Below are positions 1 to 8,400 of a stretch of 64,000 nucleotides of DNA, piece after piece. This stretch comes from Cohaesibacter intestini (GTDB taxonomy: Bacteria; Pseudomonadota; Alphaproteobacteria; Rhizobiales; Cohaesibacteraceae). The notes under the pieces are model-generated. The model was not told where the DNA came from. It saw only the letters and a program-made list of their open reading frames with translations, and ran no database searches. Numbering within the stretch: the first letter of the stretch is position 1; each line of letters begins with the position of its first letter. The stretch is from the NCBI RefSeq assembly GCF_003324485.1, contig NZ_QODK01000007.1, forward strand, positions 1 through 64,000, written 5' to 3'. Made by a program: the position numbers and the translations under genes.

Positions 1-33
1 AATTGCTCCGCAAAGCCAAGTTGATTAAAGTTC

Positions 34-282
34 TTGATGCCCATTCTGAACGCCTCCTCCAATAATGGGCACTATAGCAACCAACAATCAAAATTACCCG
101 AAATCATTCCGTTTCTCAGAGGGCTCCGAGGTGGCAATTATCTGGCTCTTGCGATGATGGAAGAGATGCAAAAACATGTCGCCGCCCGGGTGAGCCAGCG
201 CAACCAACAGGCTGCCGGAATCAACTGGAAATTCTCCAGAAATGACGCCCGCCAGAAATTCAAACTCGATTCTGGAAAATAA
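34..282 (+). pseudogene. IS630-family transposase, C-terminal remnant
   Basis: Only the end of this 82-codon frame looks like a known protein. From about base 160 it reads ...RNQQAAGINWKFSRNDAR..., which matches the typical IS630-family C-terminus (RN...GVDWQFTTADARIKLKRLYP) in spacing and key residues. The first 40 residues do not align with that family, and the catalytic DDE part is absent. It is a remnant that cannot act alone. It lies directly before the head of another IS630 transposase on the same strand. Confidence 0.6.
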
Positions 283-349
283 TGAGATCAGGTACTAGTC
301 ATGTGCAACTGAAATTGATATCATTTTTTGATATCTGTTTCAGGAGGTC

Positions 350-740
350 ATGATGCAGGGGCGTGTGGCAGCGCCGATTTTCTTGAGTGATGAGGAACGG
401 AGCTTCCTTGAAGGACAGGTCCGTCGTCACAAAGTCTCGCGGTCTCTCTCTGACCGGTGCCGTATTATTTTGCTCTGTGCCGAAGGTTTGCCCAGTAAAA
501 CTGTCGCTTCCCAGTTGGGTGTACATGAACATACTGTTGGAAAATGGCGCAGACGTTTTGTTCAGGATCGGATTGAAGGCCTCACAGATGAATATCGCGC
601 TGGTCGCCCCCGCACTGTTTCGGACGCGCAGGTTGCCGAAGTCATCAAGCAGACACTTGAGACCACCCCCAAAGATGCAACCCATTGGTCGATCCGTTCG
701 ATGGCTAGCGCGACCGGACTATCCCACACAACGATTCATT
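350..740 (+). pseudogene. IS630-family transposase, N-terminal fragment
   Basis: A good ribosome binding site (AGGAGG) precedes the ATG. The first about 130 codons encode the N-terminal helix-turn-helix region of an IS630 transposase, including GLPSKTVASQLGVHEHTVGK and a WSIRSMASATGLSHTTIH segment that normally continues into the DDE domain. Similarity stops at about base 740. The open frame runs on to 1096 through unrelated sequence and an antisense IS5 fragment, so the protein would lack all catalytic residues. The break was probably caused by the IS5 insertion next to it, with further rearrangement, because about 65 bp between the two homologies are unassigned. Confidence 0.75.
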
Positions 741-767
741 ATCCGTCTCCGTTACGTGGGACGGACT

Positions 768-1040
768 CTACCAAATTCTGGAGGAGGTTTGGGGGCGCAG
801 GTCAACGGGTGGAAAATCCTTCGGCATCATCCGCCATTGGCAACCGCTGCCACCAACATACAGAATTGCATCAATCACATCGCGCATGTTTGTGGAGCGC
901 GGTCGCCCGCCTGACCGCGCTGGCGGCAAGAGTGGTGCTATTATTTCCCACTCCTTGTCAGTCAAATCTGTTGGATAGCGAAGCTTATCCCGGTTATATT
1001 GAACCCGAGCGATATCATCCCAAGGCATCTGATCCTCCAT
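768..1040 (-). pseudogene. IS5-family transposase, N-terminal fragment
   Basis: The frame begins [14 protein letters not shown] and carries the conserved head of IS5 (IS427-like) transposases: [38 protein letters not shown] and [13 protein letters not shown]. Similarity stops after DFPP at about base 805, and only about a dozen unrelated residues follow. The DDE catalytic region is missing. The element's own terminal repeat is still present upstream of the start (about 1085-1108) and abuts the end of the more complete IS5 copy at 1104-2042. The two IS5 copies are therefore in direct tandem, and their sequences differ enough to be separate arrivals. Confidence 0.8.
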
Positions 1041-1103
1041 CTTCTCATCAAAGACGGTTGAATCACAACCTATTGATATCGCTCAACTACTTTTAAATCC
1101 GGC

Positions 1104-2042
1104 TCTCAGAGTCTGACTCAAAAGTTCAATTGAGATAACAGTATCTTGCAAGCCTACGGGTAAGGAACCTGATACTGGCTACCAATGCCCAGGCGGTTGA
1201 GCTTTCGATGCTCTGCTCCCAATCCTAGGCGAGGCGGCGACATCGCCCGAGCCACGCGAAGGTGCGCTCAACCACCCATCTCCTGGGCAAGACCTCAAAG
1301 CCCTTGGCCGTGTCGGAACGTTTGATGATTTCAATGGTCCAATCGCCTTGCCCCTTCAACGCAGCCCTCAATTTCTCTCCCGCATATCCGCCATCGGCGA
1401 AGACATGACGTAGCCATGGGAAACGCCCCCGAATGCCTTTGAGCACATCAGGCGCTCCATCTCGATCCTGAATGTCAGCGGCATGAATAACGATATACAG
1501 CATCAAGCCAATGGTATCGGTTATGATATGCCGCTTGCGCCCCTTGATCTTTTTCCCTGCATCATAGCCGGAAATCCCGCCGCTTTCCGTGGTCTTGACG
1601 CTTTGGCTATCAATGACCCCGGCTGTTGGAGTAACTTCTCGCCCTTCCAAGTCCCGGGCACTCATTATCAGGAGGTGGTTGATGGATTGCAACAAGCCTC
1701 GATCCCGCCAATCATAGAAATAGCCCTGCACGGTCGTCATCGGCGGAAAGTCCTTGGGCAACATGCGCCATTGGCAGCCGGAACTGGCGATATACAAAAT
1801 GGCGTTGGCGACATCTCGCAAACTCGTTCTTCTGGGACGACCGCCTGACTTGGCAGGCGGCAACAATGGCTCCAGCAGTGCCCACTCCGCGTCCGTCAAA
1901 TCGCTTGGATACCGATCCGATTTTCGGCTACGCTCCTGACGGGTGATATCTGTCCAGGTCATTTGATCCTCCATCTCTTCGCAAAGACGGTGAATCACAA
2001 ACCACTGATATCACTCAACTACTTTTCGGTCAGGCTCTGAGA
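1104..2042 (-). mobile_element. IS5-family insertion sequence with imperfect terminal repeats
   Basis: Reading inward, the ends are tctcagagtctgactcaaaa at the low end (from 1104) and tctcagagcctgaccgaaaa at the high end (from 2042). They are inverted repeats with only a few mismatches. They enclose one transposase gene on the minus strand. No clear direct target duplication is visible, so the exact ends could shift by a few bases. The low end touches the terminal repeat of the neighbouring IS5 fragment. Confidence 0.7.
1126..1998 (-). pseudogene. IS5-family transposase interrupted by an amber codon
   Basis: The reading frame shows the full IS5/IS427 transposase layout: the N-terminal DUF4096-like segment (DLTDAEWALLEPLLPP), then the DDE triad in GVIDSQSVKT (D), FADGGYAG (D) and VVERTFAWLGRCRRLA (E). 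A TAG stop at 1225-1227 falls exactly where relatives have lysine (CRRLAKD). Beyond it the same frame continues DWEQSIESSTAWALVASIRF and so on to a TGA at 1126. The simplest reading is one AAG to TAG mutation that removes about 33 C-terminal residues. All catalytic residues lie before the stop, so residual activity or suppression cannot be excluded. Confidence 0.8.
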
Positions 2043-2487
2043 AAGTGATCCGCAGGAACGTGATCTTCAATCGAAAACTCGTAAAAGAGCGCTGCCTGCG
2101 CAACTTGCCTTGGCCCCAGCATTTGCAAATCCCTCCTTCTCTTAAAACGATTGAATCAGGACCAAGCAATTACTTCAAGAGCGACTTTTTCAACACCATT
2201 CACCCGATCCGACGTCTGGCCAATCCGGTGGAGCTGAAATCACTGCTCTGCTGCAAAATAGCGCTTTATCCCGCTCAGTGTGTATTTGTACGGACCGCAG
2301 CGAATGGCTGCTGTACCTTAGTGAAACGATTGTTCAAATTTCCTAGTGTCATTTCGCCCCTTACCGCAACAGGCCCTGGATATTCACGCCTCAGCCTGTG
2401 GGACTTCACGTTCCTTTATACAGATGGACCCAATGGCCGGTGATTATCGATTGAAGTTCGGTCCGGTTCATTGACGCTCCGGCATTG
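2043..2487. other. Stretch without a supported gene
   Basis: A 132-codon plus-strand frame exists here. It shows no recognisable domain, has no clear ribosome binding site, and starts beside the IS end. No RNA gene or clear terminator was found. It is probably degraded island DNA between the IS5 copy and the nucleotidyltransferase gene. Confidence 0.5.
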
Positions 2488-3513
2488 TCATTTCGAGGAG
2501 CTTTCCGTCAGGTGTAAAATCTCGCGGACGGACGGGATTTTGTCCAGGCTGGACGCGATGTGCCTGCGCCAGGCGGGTCCGGCGTCCATGGCGGTCTCGT
2601 ACGCTTCCCGAAGATCGTCCGGGCGGTCCCGCAAAAGGATGCCGATCAGGTATTCGGCCTGGGCGAGGTCCTTTGCGGATTTGAGGTCCCGGTTCCGTCG
2701 GCGGTCGGCGACGATGAGCTTGTGGATCGCGTAGCGTTCGGGGCGGGGAACCTGGACGAGGACGCCGGAACGGTAAAGGAACGGGACCTGGATCGGCTCG
2801 GCGATCAGGTAGTTCAGGAAATGCAGGCTCTGGGCGGAGACGCCCAGGGCGGGAAGAGAACGGATTTCCTCCGCCTCCTCGAAAGAAGGCGTCAGGAATT
2901 CGACGAGTGTTTCCCTGGTGGTTTGGCGCCATTTCCACGTCTTGCCGGGATCGAGGGTGGGAACCGGTTCGAATTCGAGGTCCCGGAACACCTCGTCGAG
3001 GGGACGGTCGACGACATCGTCGAGGGCGATCGAGAGGCGCTCGAAGCTGGCAATGTCGATGTCCAGGGTCATGGCGGCCTGGTCGAGGGGTAGGCGTACG
3101 CCCAATTCGCCCTCGTAACACCTGAAGGCCTGGGTGCCGACGAGCGTTCCCCCGAGGCGGAAGACGCCGACCTTGGCCATGGCGGACACGGCCTGTCCGT
3201 TGGCGACGTCGGAGACGAGGTAGTCCTCGGCGCGCAGGATCCGCATGAGGCGGGACCTGTTCTTGCGGGATTGCTCCCTGTTGCGCGAAATGGCCTCGTG
3301 CCGGGATAGGCGATCCCGCATTTCCGGGCCGTCCTCGCCGACATAGCGATGGATCCTGTCGTTGCCGATGCGGTATTGGTCGTACCAGTATTTCCGGCCA
3401 TTTATGGTCTTGACGTAAGGCGCCCCAAGGTAATCGGGCAGGGAATCGTCCTTGAGGGACCGTTTGAGATCGGTCCATGCGGCGACGCCGGTGGGGGAGT
3501 GATAGGATACCAT
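2488..3513 (-). CDS. GSU2403-family nucleotidyltransferase-fold protein
   Basis: The 341-residue protein resembles the GSU2403 family (NTP_transf_8). A glycine pair with downstream acidic residues, as in nucleotidyltransferases, is visible: RLGGT near residue 120 and TLDIDIA (D151-x-D153). The C-terminal part, VQVPRPERYAIHKLIVADRR followed by KDLAQAEYLI, is typical of the family. Substrate and biological role are unknown; similar folds occur in abortive-infection and toxin proteins. The chosen ATG at 3513 gives the family's usual length and begins MVSYHSPTG. The frame stays open upstream to 3783, but that extension has no similarity and would cross the inverted repeat at 3517-3548. The gene is much more GC-rich than its surroundings, so it was probably acquired separately. 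Confidence 0.8.
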   Translation of the reverse strand: MVSYHSPTGVAAWTDLKRSLKDDSLPDYLGAPYVKTINGRKYWYDQYRIGNDRIHRYVGEDGPEMRDRLSRHEAISRNREQSRKNRSRLMRILRAEDYLVSDVANGQAVSAMAKVGVFRLGGTLVGTQAFRCYEGELGVRLPLDQAAMTLDIDIASFERLSIALDDVVDRPLDEVFRDLEFEPVPTLDPGKTWKWRQTTRETLVEFLTPSFEEAEEIRSLPALGVSAQSLHFLNYLIAEPIQVPFLYRSGVLVQVPRPERYAIHKLIVADRRRNRDLKSAKDLAQAEYLIGILLRDRPDDLREAYETAMDAGPAWRRHIASSLDKIPSVREILHLTESSSK

Positions 3514-3516
3514 GAT

Positions 3517-3548
3517 CTTACCGTACCAATAATTGTTTGTACGGTAAG
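3517..3548. promoter_or_regulatory. Perfect 10-bp inverted repeat just before the nucleotidyltransferase start
   Basis: CTTACCGTAC and GTACGGTAAG form a perfect inverted repeat around a 12-base AT-rich spacer. The repeat ends 3 bp before the nucleotidyltransferase ATG. This position suits an operator covering the promoter or ribosome binding site, for autoregulation or control by the nearby helix-turn-helix fragment. It could instead act as an RNA hairpin that hides the start. The repeat is directly visible; its role is inferred. Confidence 0.55.
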
Positions 3549-3728
3549 GATATTGCGCCCGCGTTGGGAAGTAAAGGGTGTTGATAGTGGGACAGGTCGT
3601 TTCCAGATGTCCGGATAATTCGGTCGGTGCCAAGGGACCCGAAGGGAGGTACTCCCTAAAAGCATAATTTGTGGAGTACGGATCGAGCCGAATGTTTCCA
3701 ATTGTTCGACGGCCGAATTCCGGTTCGG

Positions 3729-3950
3729 TTATTTCGGGGCGTCGCCCGAAGGATGGCGCTCCGAAAGGCCTTTGCCCAGGCATCGGTAGAGCGACGCCTT
3801 GGAAAGGCGATATCGGGCCATGATGTCCTTGATAAGTATTCGATACAATCTAAAGGCGTCCCACGGGTCGCACGCCCCTCCATTTAACTTGATGAATTTC
3901 CACGTTAATTCAGATACATAGGGTTTTGTTGAGCTTTCCCCGCATTTTTT
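3729..3950 (-). pseudogene. Small helix-turn-helix reading frame, possibly a truncated regulator or recombinase tail
   Basis: In this frame the sequence reads ...DPWDAFRLYRILIKDIMARYRLSKASLYRCLGKGLSERHP and then stops at 3729. The DIMARYRLSKASLYRCLGKG segment looks like a short helix-turn-helix of the kind found at the end of serine resolvases or in small regulators. The first ATG in frame is at 3821 and would give only about 30 residues; no start codon suits the longer form. It lies just upstream of the nucleotidyltransferase and its inverted repeat, so it may be what is left of a partner or regulator. No family assignment is possible. Confidence 0.3.
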
Positions 3951-3997
3951 TCAAAAATAATTTGGGTTGGGTTTTACCTTTTCCCTATTTGCCAAAT

Positions 3998-4543
3998 ATG
4001 ACCCAGGACAAACACATCACCCGCGCCCAGATTGCCGAGCATTTTGCCGTACCGACACGCAGCCTATCGGGCGTTTTACGCGACATCGGCATCGTGCCGC
4101 GTGCCAGCGGCACCCGTTGGTCAGTCATATTTGGGGCCCTCGGACTTGCTGTTGACCAGTCTGCGGAGCACTGGGACGTACTGACCCAGCCCTTGATGAC
4201 CGCCAAACAGGTGGCAAAGCTGCTCGGTGGGGTCAGCACCTCTATTATCTACCGTTGGGCCAAGGGTCAACAGCCTGCGGGCATGCCCCCATTCCCCAAA
4301 CCAATTTTGCTCAGTGCTCATCCTCAACCAAAAACCAAGAGGCCGGGTCAGCGCTGGCGCAAAGCCGAGATCTTGGCGTGGGATTGCAGCAAGCCCATGC
4401 CTGAATATCGCAGCCTGACTGGTGCCGTCGATGTGCCAGCACTGTCCTCGGCCTCCCTCATCTCTGATGCCAATGCGCCATCACCCGATCAACTCCCGGG
4501 CATGTTTGCGCTGCCAGCTCCCATTGAAGGAGAGCCCGAATGA
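3998..4543 (+). CDS. DNA-binding protein with two helix-turn-helix segments (AlpA-like)
   Basis: The protein starts MTQDKHITRAQIAEHF. The first segment, ITRAQIAEHFAVPTRSLSGVL (about residues 6-27), looks like a helix-turn-helix. A second part, LMTAKQVAKLLGGVSTSIIYRWAKG followed by FPKPILL and RWRKAEILAW, matches AlpA/excisionase-type winged helices. The C-terminal 50 residues are proline-rich and probably disordered. It precedes two recombinase genes on the same strand, so a role as recombination directionality factor or regulator of that unit is likely. The open frame starts further upstream at 3926, but that part is hydrophobic and unlike the family. No strong ribosome binding site decides the start. 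Confidence 0.6.
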   Translation: MTQDKHITRAQIAEHFAVPTRSLSGVLRDIGIVPRASGTRWSVIFGALGLAVDQSAEHWDVLTQPLMTAKQVAKLLGGVSTSIIYRWAKGQQPAGMPPFPKPILLSAHPQPKTKRPGQRWRKAEILAWDCSKPMPEYRSLTGAVDVPALSSASLISDANAPSPDQLPGMFALPAPIEGEPE

Positions 4544-4571
4544 TGCCGTGGGACACACACATCAACCCTCT

Positions 4572-4694
4572 AGCGACCGGACATACCGTTAAGCGACCGG
4601 GACACATACACCCGTCTATTTACGGCTCGGGTCAATCGACAGGTGCATGTATCCGGGCCGCAATTGGGCGACCAAAAGTGCGTTTTAGCGACCG
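4572..4694 (+). repeat. Repeated AGCGACCG motif upstream of the recombinase pair
   Basis: AGCGACCGG occurs at 4572-4580 and 4592-4600, exactly 20 bp apart (about two helical turns), and AGCGACCG recurs at 4687-4694. A shorter GCGACC lies near 4668. The stretch is the non-coding gap between the helix-turn-helix gene and the first recombinase gene. It could contain recombinase or regulator binding sites. The repeats are visible; the function is inferred. Confidence 0.45.
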
Positions 4695-4751
4695 TCCCCT
4701 GCCCAAAACGGATCGATCGCAGCCAATGGTTAGGCCGAGGCGGAATGGTTC

Positions 4752-4785
4752 CGAAAAGGCTCTCCTTCACCGAAGAGCCTTTTCG
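4752..4785 (+). terminator. 12-bp perfect hairpin before the first recombinase gene
   Basis: CGAAAAGGCTCT pairs perfectly with AGAGCCTTTTCG across a 10-base loop. It ends about 40 bp before the recombinase start codon. There is no run of T after it on the plus strand, so it may be an attenuator, a translation-controlling structure or a DNA hairpin rather than a simple terminator. Confidence 0.5.
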
Positions 4786-4822
4786 AAACCGTCCCTTTCT
4801 CAGCCAATGAATGGAGATACTG

Positions 4823-6655
4823 ATGAACAGTATGTTTGATACAAATCTGCCAATAGTAGCGTCAACGATTTGCGTGGACGCGACGCCAACCCTCGAAGAT
4901 CTCAAGGTCCACGTAGAGTCCAATCCCGACCTCGCTGACGTCACGAAAGAACGATACGTCCATGCGATCGAGCGGGTTTCGGTCATCCGCAACCAGCCCT
5001 TGGCGATGATTCCGGCGTCTCTGGACCTTGTCGAGGTGACTTTCCCGCGCGATGGCTACGATCCCGTTTGGTGGACTACGGAGAGGGCCTATCGTCTGTT
5101 CCGGCGACGACTCCAGGCTCCATTGCGGGATTATCTTGGCGTGCGAGAAGCGTTACAGCAGGCTCGTGCTCAACAAGACGGCTGGTCCTACCTGATTGAC
5201 GCCTGCCTTGATCAATCTGCAGGCATCCCAGAATTGATGGGCTTTCACAGATCGAAGTTTCCGAGTTTGAAACTGCTGGCTGACATTGCCCGGAGGGAAG
5301 GCATTCAGCCCCATGACATGGACGCAGAAGTTGCCGGTGTGATCTATCGTGCGGCGCCGTCCGGCAAACGAGAAACCGTTTCAAAGGGCTTGAAGCTCTT
5401 TGATCGACTGCGCGATTATGAGTTTGCCGCTCCCTACCTTCCCTACGACAAAATCGGCTTCTCAGCTTCGCGCCTCCGTCAACAGCAGAACTCATTGCCG
5501 GCCCATTGGGAGGCAGAGTTTGAGTTGATATTTGCGATGATGAACGAGCACAATGTCGACCCGGTGACCCAGGAAATCACAGCTCTCAGCCCGGAAACCA
5601 AGACATTCTTCCGCGCAGCTATGCGAGGGCTTGCCCGTACCTATCTCAAGGCTCACCCTCATATCAATCGGGACAAGGATTGGATCAATCTGTGCTCTTT
5701 CCGCAGCAATATCAATGCTCTGGCAACAGCGATGATCGACCGCTGCAAGTTGCCCAAAGGGGCCGAAGACAAAATCGCACCTCGGACTGCCCGCAAATAC
5801 CTTTCCAAACTCGCCCGGGTCCTCCACGAGTTCGCACCAGATTCTTTCGGTCTGCAAGAGCTTACCCAGATCCTGAAAAACAATGAGATTCTTCAGGAAG
5901 GCAAAGAGGCTGATTCGAAGATGACGCCGGAAAACATCAAGTTCTGTCAGAGCCTCTTCGACGATAAAAAACTGAAAACGCGCTTTCTCACCTCGTACAG
6001 GGTGTTCTTCGAGGAGGCTGTTCAAATGATGAATGACGTAGCGTCACAAGGTCGTGAACTCAGCTGCTATGAGCGAATTAAGGTGCGCTGGCTCGGCACC
6101 TGTGCTGCCTTTTGTGCCTTGGAGCTTGGTGGCATGCCCATTCGTATCGAAAATGCCATGGGTCTGACGATGCATGGCGTCGATGCGCAGATCAAAATAT
6201 TGCAGCGCAACAAGAAGGAAGCAAAGATTCGGGTTCCGAAGGGATTGGTTAAAAATAAGAAACCCATCCGTTTCGAGCTCAAACCTCACACAAATGGGTA
6301 TCTCGAAGTCCTCACTTGGTATGTCGATGTCATAAGACCGATGTTCGAGCATGCCGATTCAAACCCTTATTTCTTCCCGGCTCCTAAAAGTGCCTCCAAG
6401 TCCATGAGTGAGGGTTACTTTTGCGAACAGTTCGCAAAGTATACTCGTTCTGTTCTCGGACTGCCCATGACCCCTCACCAGATGCGCCACGGACAGGTCT
6501 CGCTACTGCTCCAAAGGTATCCCGAGCGGATTCTAATCATTGCCCACCGGATCGGTGACACCCTCAAGACAATGTTTGACTACTACGGTTGGATTGACGA
6601 GGTCCGCCTGATCGAGGAAGGCCAGATGATGATCGCGGAGATGACTGATGAATAA
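4823..6655 (+). CDS. Large tyrosine-recombinase-like protein (first of a pair)
   Basis: The 610-residue protein has a long N-terminal part without recognisable domains. Its C-terminal third keeps the tyrosine recombinase set: Arg in GGMPIRIENAMGLTM, Lys in VPKGLVKNKKPI, HxxR in TPHQMRHGQ, His in IIAHRIGD and Tyr in MFDYYGWI. All five elements are present, so it is probably catalytically competent. It is about twice the size of phage integrases. Its stop overlaps the start of the next gene by 8 bp, so the two are translated together. ATG 4823 is chosen because GGAG lies 6 bases upstream; an in-frame ATG at 4811 lies within the leader. Multi-integrase islands such as GInt or RIT elements are the nearest comparison. 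Confidence 0.7.
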   Translation: MNSMFDTNLPIVASTICVDATPTLEDLKVHVESNPDLADVTKERYVHAIERVSVIRNQPLAMIPASLDLVEVTFPRDGYDPVWWTTERAYRLFRRRLQAPLRDYLGVREALQQARAQQDGWSYLIDACLDQSAGIPELMGFHRSKFPSLKLLADIARREGIQPHDMDAEVAGVIYRAAPSGKRETVSKGLKLFDRLRDYEFAAPYLPYDKIGFSASRLRQQQNSLPAHWEAEFELIFAMMNEHNVDPVTQEITALSPETKTFFRAAMRGLARTYLKAHPHINRDKDWINLCSFRSNINALATAMIDRCKLPKGAEDKIAPRTARKYLSKLARVLHEFAPDSFGLQELTQILKNNEILQEGKEADSKMTPENIKFCQSLFDDKKLKTRFLTSYRVFFEEAVQMMNDVASQGRELSCYERIKVRWLGTCAAFCALELGGMPIRIENAMGLTMHGVDAQIKILQRNKKEAKIRVPKGLVKNKKPIRFELKPHTNGYLEVLTWYVDVIRPMFEHADSNPYFFPAPKSASKSMSEGYFCEQFAKYTRSVLGLPMTPHQMRHGQVSLLLQRYPERILIIAHRIGDTLKTMFDYYGWIDEVRLIEEGQMMIAEMTDE

Positions 6656-8123
6656 ACCTGTCACCAACCAACAGCATGGCAAAAACCCCTCTCGGGACAA
6701 GAGGGGGGGCGTTCCTTCGGACGCCGATTTATTGGCCCCCTACAAGTCCATACTGACCTTCGATCAGCTGACTGAAATTCATCAAAACCGCCTGCTCAAA
6801 TTCCTGCATTTCGCCCATGTGCGGAATATTAAAACGCCAACCAAACAAGATTTCCTGGATTTTTCCATTGACCGCGAGCCAGCGGGCATGTTGATACGTT
6901 TGCGTGAGGTCTTCCAGATTCTGTTTCCCGGACATCCTATGATCGTCTTTGATCTTAACGAAGCAATTCTTGAGAAGACGCGCATATATGAGGCCAATCA
7001 TCGTGCGCCCCGCCAGAAGAAGCGAAGAAAACCTGCCCAATATAGTATCGACATAGCCGGTTGGCCTGCAAACTGGCAGGCTGTTTGGCACCAAATGCAA
7101 AGCCGTCAATGTCCTTCAGGCCATAAGCCTTTTGCCGAATCCACGCTTCAAATCATACAAGAAGTATTGAGTGGGTATGTTTGGGCCCTCACCAATGCGG
7201 GCTTACCCATAGAAATCAATGTGGAGAACCTGAAAGCCTATGAGGAGGCAAGGAAGGAACGGGCCCCCAAGGACGAAGAAGCGGCCTATATGAATCAGGG
7301 GAAACGTGCTGAAACCTTCAGGACTGCAACGAGGCGTCTGATCCAGTTTGGCACCGAGCTCGGCATTGATCCGGCTATTCTGGACAATTTTCGCATTCAC
7401 GAAAAATTTCTTGAAAAGGCGGCTGAGGGCGAGGAATCCCTCAAATATGGGCGTCTTGGGGGTGTACCAGACTATAGAACTATCTACAGATGTGCATGTA
7501 CCCTCCTTCTCGAAAGCTCTAAGGTCAGGCACCGAAAAAGCAGATGCACGTTGCGCAATGAAGCAGCCGTCATTGCGCTCTGGATGTTCATGCCTCTTCG
7601 CCTCACTGACGGGCAACTACGCTGGGGATCCGACATAGATTTTCGTGGTGGCCGCTATTGCATTGATGTCTCGACCAACAAGACTGGCAAGCGGATCATG
7701 GTAAGGCTGCATCCCAAGATTGACCAATTCTTTGACGCACTCATTTTGGGGGAACTCAGTCATGATCTTGGACCAGCACAACTTGCTCTAGAAAGAGAGA
7801 AACTGGTCAAGAATGAGATGCCGGTGTTCAGAACTTTAGAAGGAAAAATGCTTCATAAGAAATTCCCTTCTCGAACATGGAACAAGCATTTCGGCACCGG
7901 CGCTCATATCGCCCGGACCAAGGCGCATACTGAACTTGGCAAGCAAGGGGAGGCTGGTATGAACAGGGCGCTAGCCCTTTGCGCTCAGACCAGTTTCAAA
8001 ACCCGGTTGCATTATCAGGCAGAAGCCGTAGACGCTGCCATGGTCTCGCAATCCCAGGACATGATGGACGACATGATCGCAGAAGCGATCCTCGACCTCG
8101 ACTCGTCGGAGGAGGAAGAATGA
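6648..8123 (+). CDS. Divergent tyrosine-recombinase-like protein (second of a pair)
   Basis: The 491-residue protein begins inside the end of the previous gene (ATGAATAA overlap). Residues of a tyrosine recombinase fold can be traced: Arg in FMPLRLTDGQLRWGSDI, Lys in STNKTGKRIMVRL, and a terminal ALCAQTSFKTRLHYQ segment where Tyr is in the expected place. The HxxR box is not in its usual form; the nearest stretch is ARTKAHTELG. It may therefore be an accessory, non-cleaving partner of the first recombinase, or have shifted catalytic residues. The acidic tail (LDLDSSEEEE) is unusual. The assignment rests on weak motif similarity plus position. Confidence 0.55.
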   Translation: MNKPVTNQQHGKNPSRDKRGGVPSDADLLAPYKSILTFDQLTEIHQNRLLKFLHFAHVRNIKTPTKQDFLDFSIDREPAGMLIRLREVFQILFPGHPMIVFDLNEAILEKTRIYEANHRAPRQKKRRKPAQYSIDIAGWPANWQAVWHQMQSRQCPSGHKPFAESTLQIIQEVLSGYVWALTNAGLPIEINVENLKAYEEARKERAPKDEEAAYMNQGKRAETFRTATRRLIQFGTELGIDPAILDNFRIHEKFLEKAAEGEESLKYGRLGGVPDYRTIYRCACTLLLESSKVRHRKSRCTLRNEAAVIALWMFMPLRLTDGQLRWGSDIDFRGGRYCIDVSTNKTGKRIMVRLHPKIDQFFDALILGELSHDLGPAQLALEREKLVKNEMPVFRTLEGKMLHKKFPSRTWNKHFGTGAHIARTKAHTELGKQGEAGMNRALALCAQTSFKTRLHYQAEAVDAAMVSQSQDMMDDMIAEAILDLDSSEEEE

Positions 8124-8198
8124 CGCGCATATGATGAGATGAAACACACATCATCATCATAGTCACTTTTTCTAATTGGAAGATCACGATCTAAACTG

Positions 8199-8236
8199 AA
8201 ACCGCCCCTTTCGGCCACAACCGAAAGGGGCGGTTT
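8199..8236 (+). terminator. 16-bp perfect GC-rich hairpin after the recombinase pair
   Basis: AAACCGCCCCTTTCGG pairs perfectly with CCGAAAGGGGCGGTTT across a 6-base loop, 75 bp after the second recombinase stop. The T-rich tail is weak (AGCTTTATA). It probably ends the recombinase transcript and separates it from the repeated modules downstream. Confidence 0.7.
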
Positions 8237-8400
8237 AGCTTTATACGAGCACAGAAACGATAAGCTTTCCCGATCCGATAAGACTCCAAACTCCGCCAAG
8301 AATGGTTGCTAGCCAATATCTCCCCCAACGGCCTGGCATAGAACTCTATCGGGTAAACTCCCCAATCTTCCAGCAAATTTTGCAAACATGGCGATCCAGC

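Noticed and set aside
2045-2443. 132-codon plus-strand frame beside the IS5 end
   Set aside because: No domain, no convincing ribosome binding site and composition like non-coding DNA.
2468-3478. A 336-codon minus-strand frame overlapping the nucleotidyltransferase gene
   Set aside because: It lies in another frame of the same GC-rich gene, is rich in Arg, Pro and Gly, and has no recognisable domain; the long frame is a by-product of high GC.
3514-3783. 90-residue N-terminal extension of the nucleotidyltransferase
   Set aside because: No family similarity, it crosses the inverted repeat, and the chosen start gives the normal family length.
3998-8123. RIT element (three tandem tyrosine recombinases)
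   Set aside because: Only two recombinase-like genes are present, the third gene is an HTH protein, and the sizes differ.
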